The position numbers were made by a program, and so were the translations under genes. Source: CAZSRX01 sp964609675 [NCBI: uncultured Bacteroidota bacterium] (GTDB lineage Bacteria; CLD3; SB21). Taken from it: DNA of 64,000 nt. Below are positions 35,442 through 44,418 of the stretch, piece by piece. How positions within the stretch are numbered: the stretch's first letter is position 1; each line of letters begins with the position of its first letter. The notes beneath the pieces were generated by a model that was given only the letters and a program-made list of their open reading frames with translations, was not told the origin of the DNA and searched no databases. Location: NCBI GenBank assembly GCA_964609675.1, contig CAZSRX010000003.1, positions 71-64,070 on the forward strand. Direction: 5' to 3'.

Positions 35442-36662
35442 TTATTTCAGGATGGCGAGCACCTCCTGCTGAATAGGGGTACCGGTAACCAGAATATCGT
35501 TTTTATCGGTGATATACACGTCAATTTCGCTGCGCACGCCGAAATCATCGAGGAAATAGATGCCGGGTTCGATGGAAAAGCAGGTGCGCGGCAGGATCCG
35601 GCGGTTGTCCTTGGTTTCCAGATTATCGATGTTAGCGCCGTTACCGTGAACTTCCTCGCCGATGGAATGGCCGGTGCGGTGGATAAAGTTTTCGCCGTAG
35701 CCGCGCTCGGTAATGTATTTGCGGCAGACATCGTCAATTTCCCAACCATAGAGCGGTTTGTCCTGGCCGAGCCGTTCCTTGATGAAACTGACGGCGGCAT
35801 CGCGAGCGCCTTTGACGATCTGGAAGATCTTTTCATATTTTTCCGGCACGGTCTTGCCGCAGTAGCCGACCAGCGTGTAGTCCGCGTATACGCCCTTGGG
35901 TACATTCTTTTTGGCCCACAGATCAATCAGCACAAAATCGTTTTCATGGATTTCCGTAAAGATATCCTTGGTCGGTTCGTAATGCGGGTCGCCGGAATTT
36001 TTGTTGACCGAGCAGTTGGGCGCATCGACGGATATCAGGTTGCGTTCCTTGAACTGCTGGAGCATGAAGGACTGCACGTCATATTCAGTGACCCGGAGTT
36101 TGGACTGCAGGCTGGTTTTGATATAATTAAACGCCAGATGCACGATTTCCATGAGCGCGCGGGAGGCTTCCAGGTGCAGAATTAATTGATCATCGTCCCA
36201 GGTAGAATCGAAATAGGAGATCAGGTCGGCGGAGGAAACAATTTGCGCGCCGGTCGTCTTGCGCACCAGTTCAAAGGTGCCGGCGTCCACGATGGATACA
36301 TACGGGATCTGGCACTCGGGCGAATATTCCATGGCAATCGTCTTGCCGCCCATCGTAATTTCTTTCAGGCCGGCCTCCAGTTCCTGCCAGCTTTTATAAA
36401 CGATTTTTTCGCCGGGTACCGAATCCAGCACGTACCGCTCGATGCCATGAACTAATTTTTTCGGCAGACCGCTGGCGGGAATGTAATAAAAATACCGGCG
36501 CATCTGCGTGAGATGGGGAGGCAGATCGAGAATCTTTTTTGCAATCGGATTGTTCTGGCGGAAACTGTAAAGCAGCCATCCGTCGAACCCGCTGTTCCGA
36601 ATCGCTTCCTGGATTTTCGGTATGCGGCTGTGGATGAAGTCCATTCCATATTTATCTTCCAT
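35442..36662 (-). CDS. M24 family aminopeptidase (Xaa-Pro peptidase-like)
   Basis: Cytoplasmic metallopeptidase of 406 residues that should cleave N-terminal residues, often before proline. An N-terminal creatinase-like domain (about 10-150; IRNSGFDGWLLYSFRQNNP) precedes a pita-bread domain (about 165-400). The expected metal ligands are visible: Asp in LIDLWAKK and ADYTLVGY, His in HRTGHSIGEEVHG, Glu in SIEPGIYF and Glu in RSEIDVYI. It starts 14 bp after the thiL stop, so the two are one operon closed by the hairpin at 35369-35396. The exact substrate is unknown; prolidase-type activity is equally possible. Confidence 0.9.
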   Translation of the reverse strand: MEDKYGMDFIHSRIPKIQEAIRNSGFDGWLLYSFRQNNPIAKKILDLPPHLTQMRRYFYYIPASGLPKKLVHGIERYVLDSVPGEKIVYKSWQELEAGLKEITMGGKTIAMEYSPECQIPYVSIVDAGTFELVRKTTGAQIVSSADLISYFDSTWDDDQLILHLEASRALMEIVHLAFNYIKTSLQSKLRVTEYDVQSFMLQQFKERNLISVDAPNCSVNKNSGDPHYEPTKDIFTEIHENDFVLIDLWAKKNVPKGVYADYTLVGYCGKTVPEKYEKIFQIVKGARDAAVSFIKERLGQDKPLYGWEIDDVCRKYITERGYGENFIHRTGHSIGEEVHGNGANIDNLETKDNRRILPRTCFSIEPGIYFLDDFGVRSEIDVYITDKNDILVTGTPIQQEVLAILK

Positions 36663-36676
36663 GAGGTAGCCTCCCT

Positions 36677-37672
36677 TTAAAAATGTTGGTATCCTGTTAT
36701 GGGTAATTTTTCTTGTTTGCCGTCAGAACGGATGATTAGGATGTCTTTTGTTTTTGTGATAATGCCGATTGCCGTGAGTGTGTGTTTCATAATTTTTTTG
36801 GCGCGGATGAAATCTTTCGGCGGCATTGTCAAAATCAGTTCATAATCCTCGCCGCCTCCGAGCGCGAAACCGGCCGCGTTCTCATGCAAGGTCTGCGCCG
36901 CCTTTTTCAATTCCGGATGTATGGGGAGCGCCGCTTCTTCAATAACGGCGCCGCACCGGCTGGCCTCGCATACATGCTTCAGGTCCGCGCTGAGCCCGTC
37001 GCTGATGTCGATGCAGGCGTTGACTTTGATGGTTGCCGTCAAAAGACGTCGGATTTCGCTTAAACGCGGTTCCGGCCGGCAATGTCGGCGGATAACATCT
37101 GTAAAGATATTGGTTTTTAATTTATTTCGCAAGACTTTCATTCCGGCCTGAGCGCATCCGGGGAAACCGGTTACGGCTATCACATCGCCGGCTTTGGCGC
37201 CGTCTCTTTTCAGGGCGCAGCCCCGTTTCGTTTCACCGATAACCGTAATGGATACGATAAACCCGCCGGCTGAACGCGAGATGTTACCGCCGATTATCGC
37301 CGTCCGGTATTTGCGGGCACACCGGAGCAAACCGGAGTAAAAATTTTTTATTTCTGTGTATCCATAATGTTCGGGAATATGCAGGCTGATTAAAGCGCCC
37401 TTGGGCGCGGCCCCCATGGCGGCGATATCACTGAGATTCATCGCCAGCGATTTCCAGCCCACATCGGCCAGCGTCATGTATGTAAGATTGAAATGCACGC
37501 CCTCCGCCATGGAATCCGTGGTTATAACGGCGTCTTTGTCTTTGCCCGGACGAAACACCGCCGCGTCATCGCCGATTCCGGTGCGCAGCCATAAGCCGTT
37601 TACCGAAAGGGGTTGCGTCCACTTCCGTATTTCTGCGATCAATTCAAACTCATTGAAGTTCTTATTTTTCAT
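36677..37672 (-). CDS. thiL: Thiamine-monophosphate kinase
   Basis: Cytoplasmic enzyme of 331 residues that phosphorylates thiamine monophosphate to thiamine pyrophosphate. The AIR-synthase-like N-terminal domain shows GIGDDAAVFRPGKDKDAVIT (about 32-51), MAEGVHFNLTYMTLADVGWK, and the conserved MNLSDIAAMGAAPKGALISL (about 77-96). The C-terminal domain has CIDISDGLSADLKHVCEAS (about 214) and ALGGGEDYELILTMP (about 264). Length is normal. It leads the operon with the M24 peptidase. No other thiamine gene is nearby. Confidence 0.94.
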   Translation of the reverse strand: MKNKNFNEFELIAEIRKWTQPLSVNGLWLRTGIGDDAAVFRPGKDKDAVITTDSMAEGVHFNLTYMTLADVGWKSLAMNLSDIAAMGAAPKGALISLHIPEHYGYTEIKNFYSGLLRCARKYRTAIIGGNISRSAGGFIVSITVIGETKRGCALKRDGAKAGDVIAVTGFPGCAQAGMKVLRNKLKTNIFTDVIRRHCRPEPRLSEIRRLLTATIKVNACIDISDGLSADLKHVCEASRCGAVIEEAALPIHPELKKAAQTLHENAAGFALGGGEDYELILTMPPKDFIRAKKIMKHTLTAIGIITKTKDILIIRSDGKQEKLPITGYQHF

Positions 37673-37809
37673 GGGGCAATATAAATTTTTCCCGCGATTT
37701 TATCCAAAGATTTTTTTTATTATTAATGATTTTTAATTAAACCTTATCTATATTGAGCCGTCTAATTCAATAAGAAATACTGAGTTGTAAGCGGTAACCG
37801 GGTTAATAA

Positions 37810-38376
37810 ATGGATGATCAGACGCTCTTAGAACAATTCCGTCAATCCACCGGCCATGAAAGGGATAAGGCCTTCAACCAGATTGTCATCCGGTACCGGG
37901 AAAGACTCTACGCGGTAATACGGGGTTATGTACATGAGCACGAAGACACGGACGATATTTTGCAGGAAACATTTATGAAAGCGTTCCGTTATCTGCACCA
38001 GTTTCGCGGTGACAGCAGCCTGTATACCTGGTTGACGCGTATCGCGATTAATCAATCCCTGACACACCTGCGCAAAAAGAAACTGCGCTCATGGATCACG
38101 CTGGATCAGGTGACGACGCCGCTGGTGTCCCGCCAGCCGGAACCGGACGCTGAAACGGAGCATAACGAACTGAAAGATCTGATCCACCGCGCGCTGGAAC
38201 AACTGCCTGACAAGCAGAAAACCGTGTTTATTCTGCGGCATTATGACCAGCGCTCCATCGCGGAGATTGCAGAGATAACAGGCAGCGCGGAAGGCACCGT
38301 CAAGGCTAATTACTTTCACGCGCTGACGAAAGTAAAAAAATATTTAAGCCAAACCGCTTTAAAGGAAGCATCATGA
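37810..38376 (+). CDS. ECF-type RNA polymerase sigma factor
   Basis: Sigma-70 family protein of 188 residues with region 2 (about 25-95; DTDDILQETFMKAFRYLHQF, YTWLTRIAINQSLTHLRKKK) and region 4 (about 118-180; LEQLPDKQKTVFILRHY, SIAEIAEITGSAEGTVKANYFHAL). No region 1.1 or 3, hence the extracytoplasmic-function group. Its stop overlaps the ATG of the anti-sigma-like gene by ATGA, and a Spy-like periplasmic gene follows. This is the usual layout of a membrane-controlled envelope-stress sigma factor. Confidence 0.95.
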   Translation: MDDQTLLEQFRQSTGHERDKAFNQIVIRYRERLYAVIRGYVHEHEDTDDILQETFMKAFRYLHQFRGDSSLYTWLTRIAINQSLTHLRKKKLRSWITLDQVTTPLVSRQPEPDAETEHNELKDLIHRALEQLPDKQKTVFILRHYDQRSIAEIAEITGSAEGTVKANYFHALTKVKKYLSQTALKEAS

Positions 38377-38993
38377 ATGATCAAGAAAAAACTATCAGCG
38401 CCTATCTGGCCGGTGAATTAACCGGAAACAGACGCCGGCGGGTGGAACAACTTATCCGGGACGATCCGGAATGGCGGGAAATGTATGAACGCTTATCAGG
38501 CGACCTGGAACAGTTCGAGCGGGATCTGCAGGCGCAAACAACGCGCTGGGAGGTTCCGGATTTTTACTGGAACAATTTTCTGCCCCGTCTGCACGATAAT
38601 TTGGACGCCCGTCTTCACCGCCGGGCATGGAAGCGGTGGTCGCTTATTCTGGCCCCCGCGCTGAGCGCCGCTGTGGTGGCTGTCATGTTCTACACGGGTT
38701 TATTCGGCCATCACGGCATTATGCCATCCGACGAGATGTCATGGATCGATACGATAGAGCCTGAAGAAACCATTAATCATATCCTCACACAGCATCCGGT
38801 CTCAAAAGACGCGCTGATGAATTATTTTTCCATCTCACCGGAGGCATTCAATGAGGACCCGAAAGTGTATTCTACCGAGCAGGCGATTCATGACGATCTG
38901 GAATTGATTGACCCCGAAAGCGCCATACAAGGCCTTTCTGAGCCGCTGCAAAAAGTCTTCATCGATGAACTCATGCAATCTAAAATTATATGA
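38373..38993 (+). CDS. Putative transmembrane anti-sigma factor
   Basis: Protein of 206 residues with a cytoplasmic helical N-terminus (about 1-85; ISAYLAGELTGNRRRRVEQLI, DPEWREMYERLSGDLEQF) and one TM at about 92-110 (SLILAPALSAAVVAVMFYTG). A periplasmic tail of about 95 residues follows. The N-terminus matches the anti-sigma-domain pattern, but the zinc-binding HxxxCxxC motif of ZAS proteins is absent. It is translationally coupled to the sigma factor gene, which it should hold inactive. Function is assigned from position and topology rather than a strong motif. Confidence 0.78.
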   Translation: MNDQEKTISAYLAGELTGNRRRRVEQLIRDDPEWREMYERLSGDLEQFERDLQAQTTRWEVPDFYWNNFLPRLHDNLDARLHRRAWKRWSLILAPALSAAVVAVMFYTGLFGHHGIMPSDEMSWIDTIEPEETINHILTQHPVSKDALMNYFSISPEAFNEDPKVYSTEQAIHDDLELIDPESAIQGLSEPLQKVFIDELMQSKII

Positions 38994-39008
38994 AATGGCA
39001 GGTGCGGT

Positions 39009-39542
39009 ATGAAATCAATAATTGTTTCTATCCTTATTTTGATAGGTCTGACGGCAAGTTCGGCGGACATTCGGGCCCAGCGCCGCGGGGACGGACTGGG
39101 ACAGAAAGTCCGGGAAGTACGCAAAGAAAAGATTATGCAGGAACTGGCGCTAACCGAAAAGCAGAAGCCGGCCTTCATTAAAATATACGATTCTATGATT
39201 GAAAACGACCGGAAACTGCATCAGACCAAGAAGCAGCTTATGAAGAAACTACTCCTCATGTCGGAAATCGGCGAGGACGTTTCCGATGATAAAATCCAAT
39301 CCAATATCCGGGAACTTCAGGCTGTGGAACAACAGATTATCAGCGGACGGCAGAAAGCCGTCGCCGAGCTGGAAAAAATCCTGACGGCTCAGCAACTGGC
39401 CCGGTTTATTGTATTTGAAGAGCATTTCCAGCGGCGTATGCAGGAGATGATGTTCCGTATGCGCGGACCCAAGGAGCGACCACCATGGATGGATCAGTTC
39501 ATAGGTCCGGGCATAGAAGATCCGGGCGGACCGGATGATTAA
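39009..39542 (+). CDS. Spy/CpxP-like periplasmic protein
   Basis: Exported helical protein of 177 residues with a signal peptide ending at about SADIRAQ. Two LTxxQ-type elements, ELALTEKQKPAFIKIYDSM (about 44) and KILTAQQLARFIVFEEHF (about 122), frame a charged four-helix core, as in Spy/CpxP/ZraP relatives that act as periplasmic chaperones or stress sensors. The C-terminus is Pro/Gly/Arg-rich and unstructured. It is third in the sigma/anti-sigma operon, 15 bp after the anti-sigma gene, and is followed by a strong terminator. It may sense or be the target of the sigma factor. Confidence 0.82.
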   Translation: MKSIIVSILILIGLTASSADIRAQRRGDGLGQKVREVRKEKIMQELALTEKQKPAFIKIYDSMIENDRKLHQTKKQLMKKLLLMSEIGEDVSDDKIQSNIRELQAVEQQIISGRQKAVAELEKILTAQQLARFIVFEEHFQRRMQEMMFRMRGPKERPPWMDQFIGPGIEDPGGPDD

Positions 39543-39572
39543 TGCATAAAAGCGTTTATATACCCTTACCAC

Positions 39573-39612
39573 AACCGAATCCTGATAATATAATTCAGGA
39601 TTCGGTTTTATT
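39573..39612 (+). terminator. Strong rho-independent terminator
   Basis: A perfect 13-bp stem, AACCGAATCCTGA (39573-39585) / TCAGGATTCGGTT (39595-39607), with a 9-base loop, is followed by TTATTTTTA. It ends the ECF sigma operon. Confidence 0.92.
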
Positions 39613-39714
39613 TTTAAAATTAATTTTTCTATCGCCATTAATATATCGCTAGTTTTATAACCTTTTTTTTAGTAAGCTTTTTTAAGCAAACAAAAAAAAA
39701 GGAATCCAACGACC

Positions 39715-40809
39715 ATGAAATTTCAAATCATGCCTCAAGCTGCAAAGATGGCTCTTTTCATTTTTTGTATTACGGCAGGAATGATGCCGCCGACGAAAGC
39801 CCAAACACCTTCCGATAGTTTAATCACGCTGGTGCGTAAAGGCGTGGCGTATCATGATGCGAAGGATTACGAGTCCGCCCTGAAAATGTATAATCAGGCG
39901 CTGAAACTGGACAAGAAATCCGCGCTGGTGCATTATGAAATGGCTTACACGTACTTCAGTATGAAGAACTATAAGCAGGCTATCAAACATATTGAAAAGT
40001 CCATTAAAGGCGATACGATTTACCAGAAACACTCTTATGTACTATACGGTTCCTCATTGGATAATCTGGGCCGGAAAAAAGAAGCGATTAAGGTTTTTAA
40101 GGAAGGTATTTCCAAGTATCCCGACAATTATCTTTTATATTACAATCTGGGATTGACCTATTATCAAAGCGGCATCTATGATGAAGCCGAGAAGCATCTG
40201 ATACAGGGTATAAGGATTAATCCCCTTCATGCCAGCAGCCATTTGGTTCTGTCGAATGTGATGCGCCGGCAGAACAAACGGATTTACGCTGTACTGCCGT
40301 TATATTATTTTCTGTTTTTAGAGCCGCAAAGCGAACGGTCGACCGAGATCTGGGCTAGTTTAACCGAAATGTTGGAGTATGGCGTAACCCGGAAAGATTC
40401 GAAAAATATTCAAGTGTCCCTGTCTTCGGCAGCGCTGGATACCGGCGGTCTGGGTTCCGCTGAAATGGCCCTGGCGCTTCTGGCCGCAAAAAAGACCGGA
40501 GAGAGCGGCAAAGAAAAAACCAATCATCAGCTCTTTAGCGAGTTGACCCAATCCTTTTTTCTTATCCTGGGCGAGACCCGAAACGCGCGTTTCGGTTTTT
40601 GGCGCGATTTCTATATTGATTTTTATTATGCCATGGCAAAGGCCGAACAGTCGGAATTTTTCTGTTATCATATCATGCAGGCCCGAAAAGACGGTGTTTC
40701 CGAGCAATGGTTACGCGACCATGCCGAAAGCCAGGATCATTTCATAGATTGGTTGAAGTCCTATCTGAATCCTTCATCCGAAGATACCACCCAACAAACC
40801 AGCGATTAA
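39715..40809 (+). CDS. Secreted TPR-repeat protein
   Basis: Protein of 364 residues with an N-terminal signal segment (AALFIFCITAGMMPPTKAQ-like). Four to five tetratricopeptide repeats follow at about 38-190 (AYHDAKDYESALKMYNQAL; VHYEMAYTYFSMKNYKQAI; LYYNLGLTYYQSGIYDEAE). The C-terminal half is a less regular helical domain (FWRDFYIDFYYAMAKAEQSE). It probably acts as a periplasmic interaction scaffold; the partner is unknown. A GGAAT ribosome-like site precedes the ATG. The NAD(P)-binding protein gene begins 10 bp downstream. Confidence 0.82.
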   Translation: MKFQIMPQAAKMALFIFCITAGMMPPTKAQTPSDSLITLVRKGVAYHDAKDYESALKMYNQALKLDKKSALVHYEMAYTYFSMKNYKQAIKHIEKSIKGDTIYQKHSYVLYGSSLDNLGRKKEAIKVFKEGISKYPDNYLLYYNLGLTYYQSGIYDEAEKHLIQGIRINPLHASSHLVLSNVMRRQNKRIYAVLPLYYFLFLEPQSERSTEIWASLTEMLEYGVTRKDSKNIQVSLSSAALDTGGLGSAEMALALLAAKKTGESGKEKTNHQLFSELTQSFFLILGETRNARFGFWRDFYIDFYYAMAKAEQSEFFCYHIMQARKDGVSEQWLRDHAESQDHFIDWLKSYLNPSSEDTTQQTSD

Positions 40810-40819
40810 AGGAGACGGC

Positions 40820-41449
40820 ATGAATCTTTTTATCATCGGCGGTACGCGCGGCATCGGTTTTGAGACGGTTAAACAGGCGCGGGGACGGAACCATCAGGTG
40901 TTTCTGCTGGCGCGCTCTCCGGAACGCTTTGCCTTTAAACAGCCCGATTTAAAAATCATTCAAGGCGACATCCGTGAAAGGCAAAGCGTGGAACAGGGCG
41001 TTGGTGTTTCGGACGTTGTAATCGTCTGCATCGGTCATCCGCCTACGCGCCGTCCGGTCAGCGTATTTTCGGAAGGCATGAAAAATGTGCTCCAGGCGAT
41101 GGAGCAATACGGGAAAAGGCGTCTTATAACCGTTACCGGCATCGGCGCCGGGGAGACGAGGGGACACGGCGGCTTTTTCTATGATCGGATAATGCATCCG
41201 TTGCTGCTGCGAACAATCTATGAAGACAAAAATCGTCAAGAAGCGCTGATAGAACAGAGCGATACCGAGTGGATGATTGTACGTCCCGGTTTTCTGACCA
41301 ACGGCCCGCTTACTCGTTCATATAAAATAGTTACCGATATAACCGGCGTGAAAGCAGGAAAAATTTCAAGGGCCGACGTAGCTCATTTCATCCTGGAACA
41401 AGTCGATCGGCCAGCCTTTATAAGGGAAAAACCGCTGGTGACTTATTAA
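40820..41449 (+). CDS. NAD(P)-binding Rossmann protein (SDR/NmrA-like epimerase)
   Basis: Cytoplasmic protein of 209 residues. An N-terminal dinucleotide loop, FIIGGTRGIGFETVKQA (3-19), is followed by VFLLARSPERF and an acidic QGDIRERQSVEQGV at the cofactor-selecting position. The short length and the C-terminal WMIVRPGFLTNGPLTRSY match the atypical SDR NAD(P)H-binding group (BVR-B/NmrA-like), not a full sugar epimerase. The substrate is unknown. It has an AAGGAGA ribosome site and is co-transcribed with the TPR gene. Confidence 0.85.
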   Translation: MNLFIIGGTRGIGFETVKQARGRNHQVFLLARSPERFAFKQPDLKIIQGDIRERQSVEQGVGVSDVVIVCIGHPPTRRPVSVFSEGMKNVLQAMEQYGKRRLITVTGIGAGETRGHGGFFYDRIMHPLLLRTIYEDKNRQEALIEQSDTEWMIVRPGFLTNGPLTRSYKIVTDITGVKAGKISRADVAHFILEQVDRPAFIREKPLVTY

Positions 41450-41500
41450 CAAAAAAAACCTCTTGCGCAGAATGTCTGCAGTTATTAGCCGGACAAGGCG

Positions 41501-42241
41501 TTAGTGATGGCCGAGCAGCAGTGTGCTGGCCCAGAACAGGCCGACGCCGAGAAAAACAACCGCCGGCAGCCATTTATTCTGATTTTCATTAACGCGGGGC
41601 ATCAGGTCGGTGGTGGCGACATGGATGAACGTCCCGGCTGACAGAGCCAGCGCGATTTCCTTAACCGGCACATCAATCCACTGAAACAGAATGTAAATAA
41701 GAACCGTGCCGACGATAGATGAAAGGGCCAGCAGAACGGTCGCCATAAGGCTGTGCCGACGGCTGTGATGGGAAACGTAAATAATGGAAGATATCGTAAA
41801 ACCTTCGGGCAGTTTATGAAGCACCGTTCCGAGAAACACGGTTACGCCGATCTGAAAACCGGCGAGCATGCCTGAAGCGATGGCCACGCCGCTGAAAAAA
41901 TTATGCACCATCAAACCAATCAGCGCGGTTGTGCCTACCAGATGCGATACCAGATGCTGATGGATCTCCTCACCGTAATGGAAATGCGGCGTGAATACGT
42001 GTTCAAAAAGCTGGATGATCAGGTAACCGAGAATGACCAGCAGCATGGTATAGGGCGCGCCTTCGTACGCTTCGGGAATCATGTCCAGAAAAGCCACAGC
42101 CAGAATATAGCCGGCTCCGAGAGCGATAAACACATCCAGATATTTTTTTTCCCACTGCCGTCTGGAAGCAAAAATCCACCCTCCGGCGATAATCAGCAGG
42201 CCGGATATCAGGCTGAAAAGGAGGGAATATTCCAGGTTCAT
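41501..42241 (-). CDS. ZIP-family divalent metal transporter
   Basis: Inner-membrane protein of 246 residues with about eight helices. A His-rich loop, EHVFTPHFHYGEEIHQH (about 80-96), precedes the two metal-binding helices: IGLMVHNFFSGVAIASGML (about 112-130) and FLGTVLHKLPEGFTISSII (about 136-154), which carry the ZIP HN..G and H..PEG residues. It is predicted to import zinc or another divalent metal. It begins 10 bp after the MlaD gene stop, in an operon HprK-MlaD-ZIP. Confidence 0.92.
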   Translation of the reverse strand: MNLEYSLLFSLISGLLIIAGGWIFASRRQWEKKYLDVFIALGAGYILAVAFLDMIPEAYEGAPYTMLLVILGYLIIQLFEHVFTPHFHYGEEIHQHLVSHLVGTTALIGLMVHNFFSGVAIASGMLAGFQIGVTVFLGTVLHKLPEGFTISSIIYVSHHSRRHSLMATVLLALSSIVGTVLIYILFQWIDVPVKEIALALSAGTFIHVATTDLMPRVNENQNKWLPAVVFLGVGLFWASTLLLGHH

Positions 42242-42251
42242 ACGGATAGGG

Positions 42252-43154
42252 TCAATCGCCGAAAAGTTTAACGTCCACTTTCATACCCTTGCGTCGTACC
42301 ATCGAAACCAGCGAATCCATCTGGGTTACGGCATGATCGAGTTTGTTATAGATGCTTTGATCGTACACCATTTTACCGAGATTGCCCTCGCCGCTTTGCA
42401 CGGCTTTGATGATGCTGTCAAGCGACGCGGTGACTCCGCTAATCTGCCGGGTGATGGCGCGCACGTCCCGGAACGTTGTGTCCATGTGGATATCCGCATT
42501 GTCGGCCAGCTGGCGGTAACTGCGAAGCATCAGTGTGATCCGGTTAAACGTGCTGTCGATTTTCATGTCGCTTTTAGCCACGATGGTCTTGATTCGGGTG
42601 GTGGTTGTATCCAGGTTATGCGCGACGCGCTTCAGGGAATTGGTGAAGTTCCGGTCGCCGACAACGGAGTTCAGGGCATACAACACGCTGTCCACGGACT
42701 TGAGAGTGATTTTTATATCCTGACCGATATCCCGGAACTGGCTGGTGAGTTCGGACAAATCCGGTTCCCGCGTGCCGATCAGGCGCTGTTTGCGGTCAAA
42801 GAGCTGATCACCAGTGCCGGGCACCATCTCGATTTTTTTAGCGCCGAAAAAATCGACGCTCGAGATGACCGCGGAAGCGTTGCTTTTCAGGACAACGGAA
42901 TTGGATATACTCACCGTAACTTCCACGGAATCGCCGATCAGGTCCAGATCAATCACTTTGCCCACCTTCATACCGCTGATATTGACGGGATCGCCGGCCT
43001 GAAGTCCCGCGGTATTAGGAAACAAAATCGTAACGTTGTACGTATTCGGTTTGAAGGTAATTCCTTTAATCCACACAATGCTCAGCATCAGCAGGATCAG
43101 TCCGACCAGAATAGTGATGCCGACTTTTAATTCAAGAATTTTACTTTCGTTCAA
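42252..43154 (-). CDS. MlaD/MCE-domain lipid-transport protein
   Basis: Protein of 300 residues anchored by one N-terminal TM (about 10-28; VGITILVGLILLMLSIVWI). An MCE domain at about 37-118 (NTAGLQAGDPVNISGMKVGKV; VDFFGAKKIEMVPG) is followed by a long helical tail. In Mla systems such proteins form hexameric rings carrying phospholipid between membranes with an MlaEF ABC transporter. MlaE and MlaF are not next to it. It lies 23 bp downstream of hprK. Confidence 0.9.
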   Translation of the reverse strand: MNESKILELKVGITILVGLILLMLSIVWIKGITFKPNTYNVTILFPNTAGLQAGDPVNISGMKVGKVIDLDLIGDSVEVTVSISNSVVLKSNASAVISSVDFFGAKKIEMVPGTGDQLFDRKQRLIGTREPDLSELTSQFRDIGQDIKITLKSVDSVLYALNSVVGDRNFTNSLKRVAHNLDTTTTRIKTIVAKSDMKIDSTFNRITLMLRSYRQLADNADIHMDTTFRDVRAITRQISGVTASLDSIIKAVQSGEGNLGKMVYDQSIYNKLDHAVTQMDSLVSMVRRKGMKVDVKLFGD

Positions 43155-43177
43155 AGCAGCCTCTCGAGGGATGTGCG

Positions 43178-44221
43178 TTATTCAAAATCGCGGTCGATAA
43201 AATAATTAAAGGTTTTGCTCCGCGTGCCTTTTCGCTGGATTTCCTGAGCCAGACGAAGCTGGAAATCCTGCGCGGGGTTGTATCCATAAGCTTTCAGGAG
43301 CCAATTCAGCGCAATGGATTCGATGATGACGGTAATATTTTTACCCGGCAACACCGGCAGTTTCACCAAAGGGATCTTGACATCAAGAATGGAATTGGTT
43401 TGTTCGCACAGGCCGAGGCGCTCGTATTCTTCTTTACGGTCCCAGATCTGCAGATCCACCTGTACCTCGAGACGTTTCTGCATGCGCACGGCCCGTACGC
43501 CGAACATTTCGCGTACATTCACGATACCCACGCCGCGGATTTCCATGAAGTGCTTGAGCCGATCATGGCCCCGCGCCATCAGAATGCTTTCGGATATTTT
43601 TGAAATCCGTACGGTATCATCCGCTACGAGACGATGGCCTCTCTCAATAAGATCCAGAGCGACCTCGCTTTTGCCGATGCCGCTTTTGCCGGTTATCAGC
43701 ATGCCGATGCCGTAAACGTCCACCATGGAGCCGTGTACGGAAATTTCCGGCGCAAAGATTTCATCCAGCATGCCGCTGATCAGGTGAACGGTGTCTGTCG
43801 TAGCGGAATTCGTGGAAACCAGGGGAATGCCGTAGCTTTTGGAATATTCAATGATTTCCGGATATACCGGATTGCCGTTGGTCACGAAGATGCACGGGAT
43901 TTCGAATTTCATCAGACGTTCCAGGGCGATGCGCCGTTCGCTTTCGGACAGCGTTTCCAGATAATAGAATTCGGTGTTGCCGAGCACCTGGATTTTTTCA
44001 TGCGTGAACAGCTTGACAAAACCGGCCAGCGCCAACCCCGGACGATGGACATCCCTCTGGGTAATATAGCGTTTTTCCATGCCCTCGCTGACCAGAATAT
44101 CAATAGCCATATTCGCTTTTATGTCATTTAGAAACTTGCCTACACGCATCCGCTCTACGGTACGGACATTGTTGGCTTCAATTTTATATTCCACGTCGTC
44201 GAAAGTATTTAAATCGGCCAT
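43178..44221 (-). CDS. hprK: HPr kinase/phosphorylase
   Basis: Cytoplasmic bifunctional enzyme of 347 residues that phosphorylates and dephosphorylates a Ser on HPr-like proteins. The N-terminal domain spans about 15-145. The kinase domain carries the Walker A loop ITGKSGIGKSEVALDL near residue 178 and the family signature MEIRGVGIVNVREMFGVRA near 225. A basic C-terminus follows. It is 20-30 residues longer than Firmicute HprK at the N-terminus. In Gram-negative bacteria it usually sits with a PTS-Ntr regulatory set; here it precedes mlaD and ZIP genes, while EIIA-like genes are at 48.8 and 59.3 kb. No HPr or EI gene is in the window. Confidence 0.95.
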   Translation of the reverse strand: MADLNTFDDVEYKIEANNVRTVERMRVGKFLNDIKANMAIDILVSEGMEKRYITQRDVHRPGLALAGFVKLFTHEKIQVLGNTEFYYLETLSESERRIALERLMKFEIPCIFVTNGNPVYPEIIEYSKSYGIPLVSTNSATTDTVHLISGMLDEIFAPEISVHGSMVDVYGIGMLITGKSGIGKSEVALDLIERGHRLVADDTVRISKISESILMARGHDRLKHFMEIRGVGIVNVREMFGVRAVRMQKRLEVQVDLQIWDRKEEYERLGLCEQTNSILDVKIPLVKLPVLPGKNITVIIESIALNWLLKAYGYNPAQDFQLRLAQEIQRKGTRSKTFNYFIDRDFE

Positions 44222-44418
44222 AACCTTACCCGAAATTAAGCGATGATCAATTTATATAACTAAATAGTATATGTAATTATTCGTTTTTTTTCAAATAATA
44301 ATTTTATATCTTAAAAAGCCGCGTTTGGTTATATATATATACAGTTATGAAACTTAACCGGCCGATACACGTAAAAAAACAAAATTTTAATCCGAATAAC
44401 CATTTGAAAGGCGCGCTT

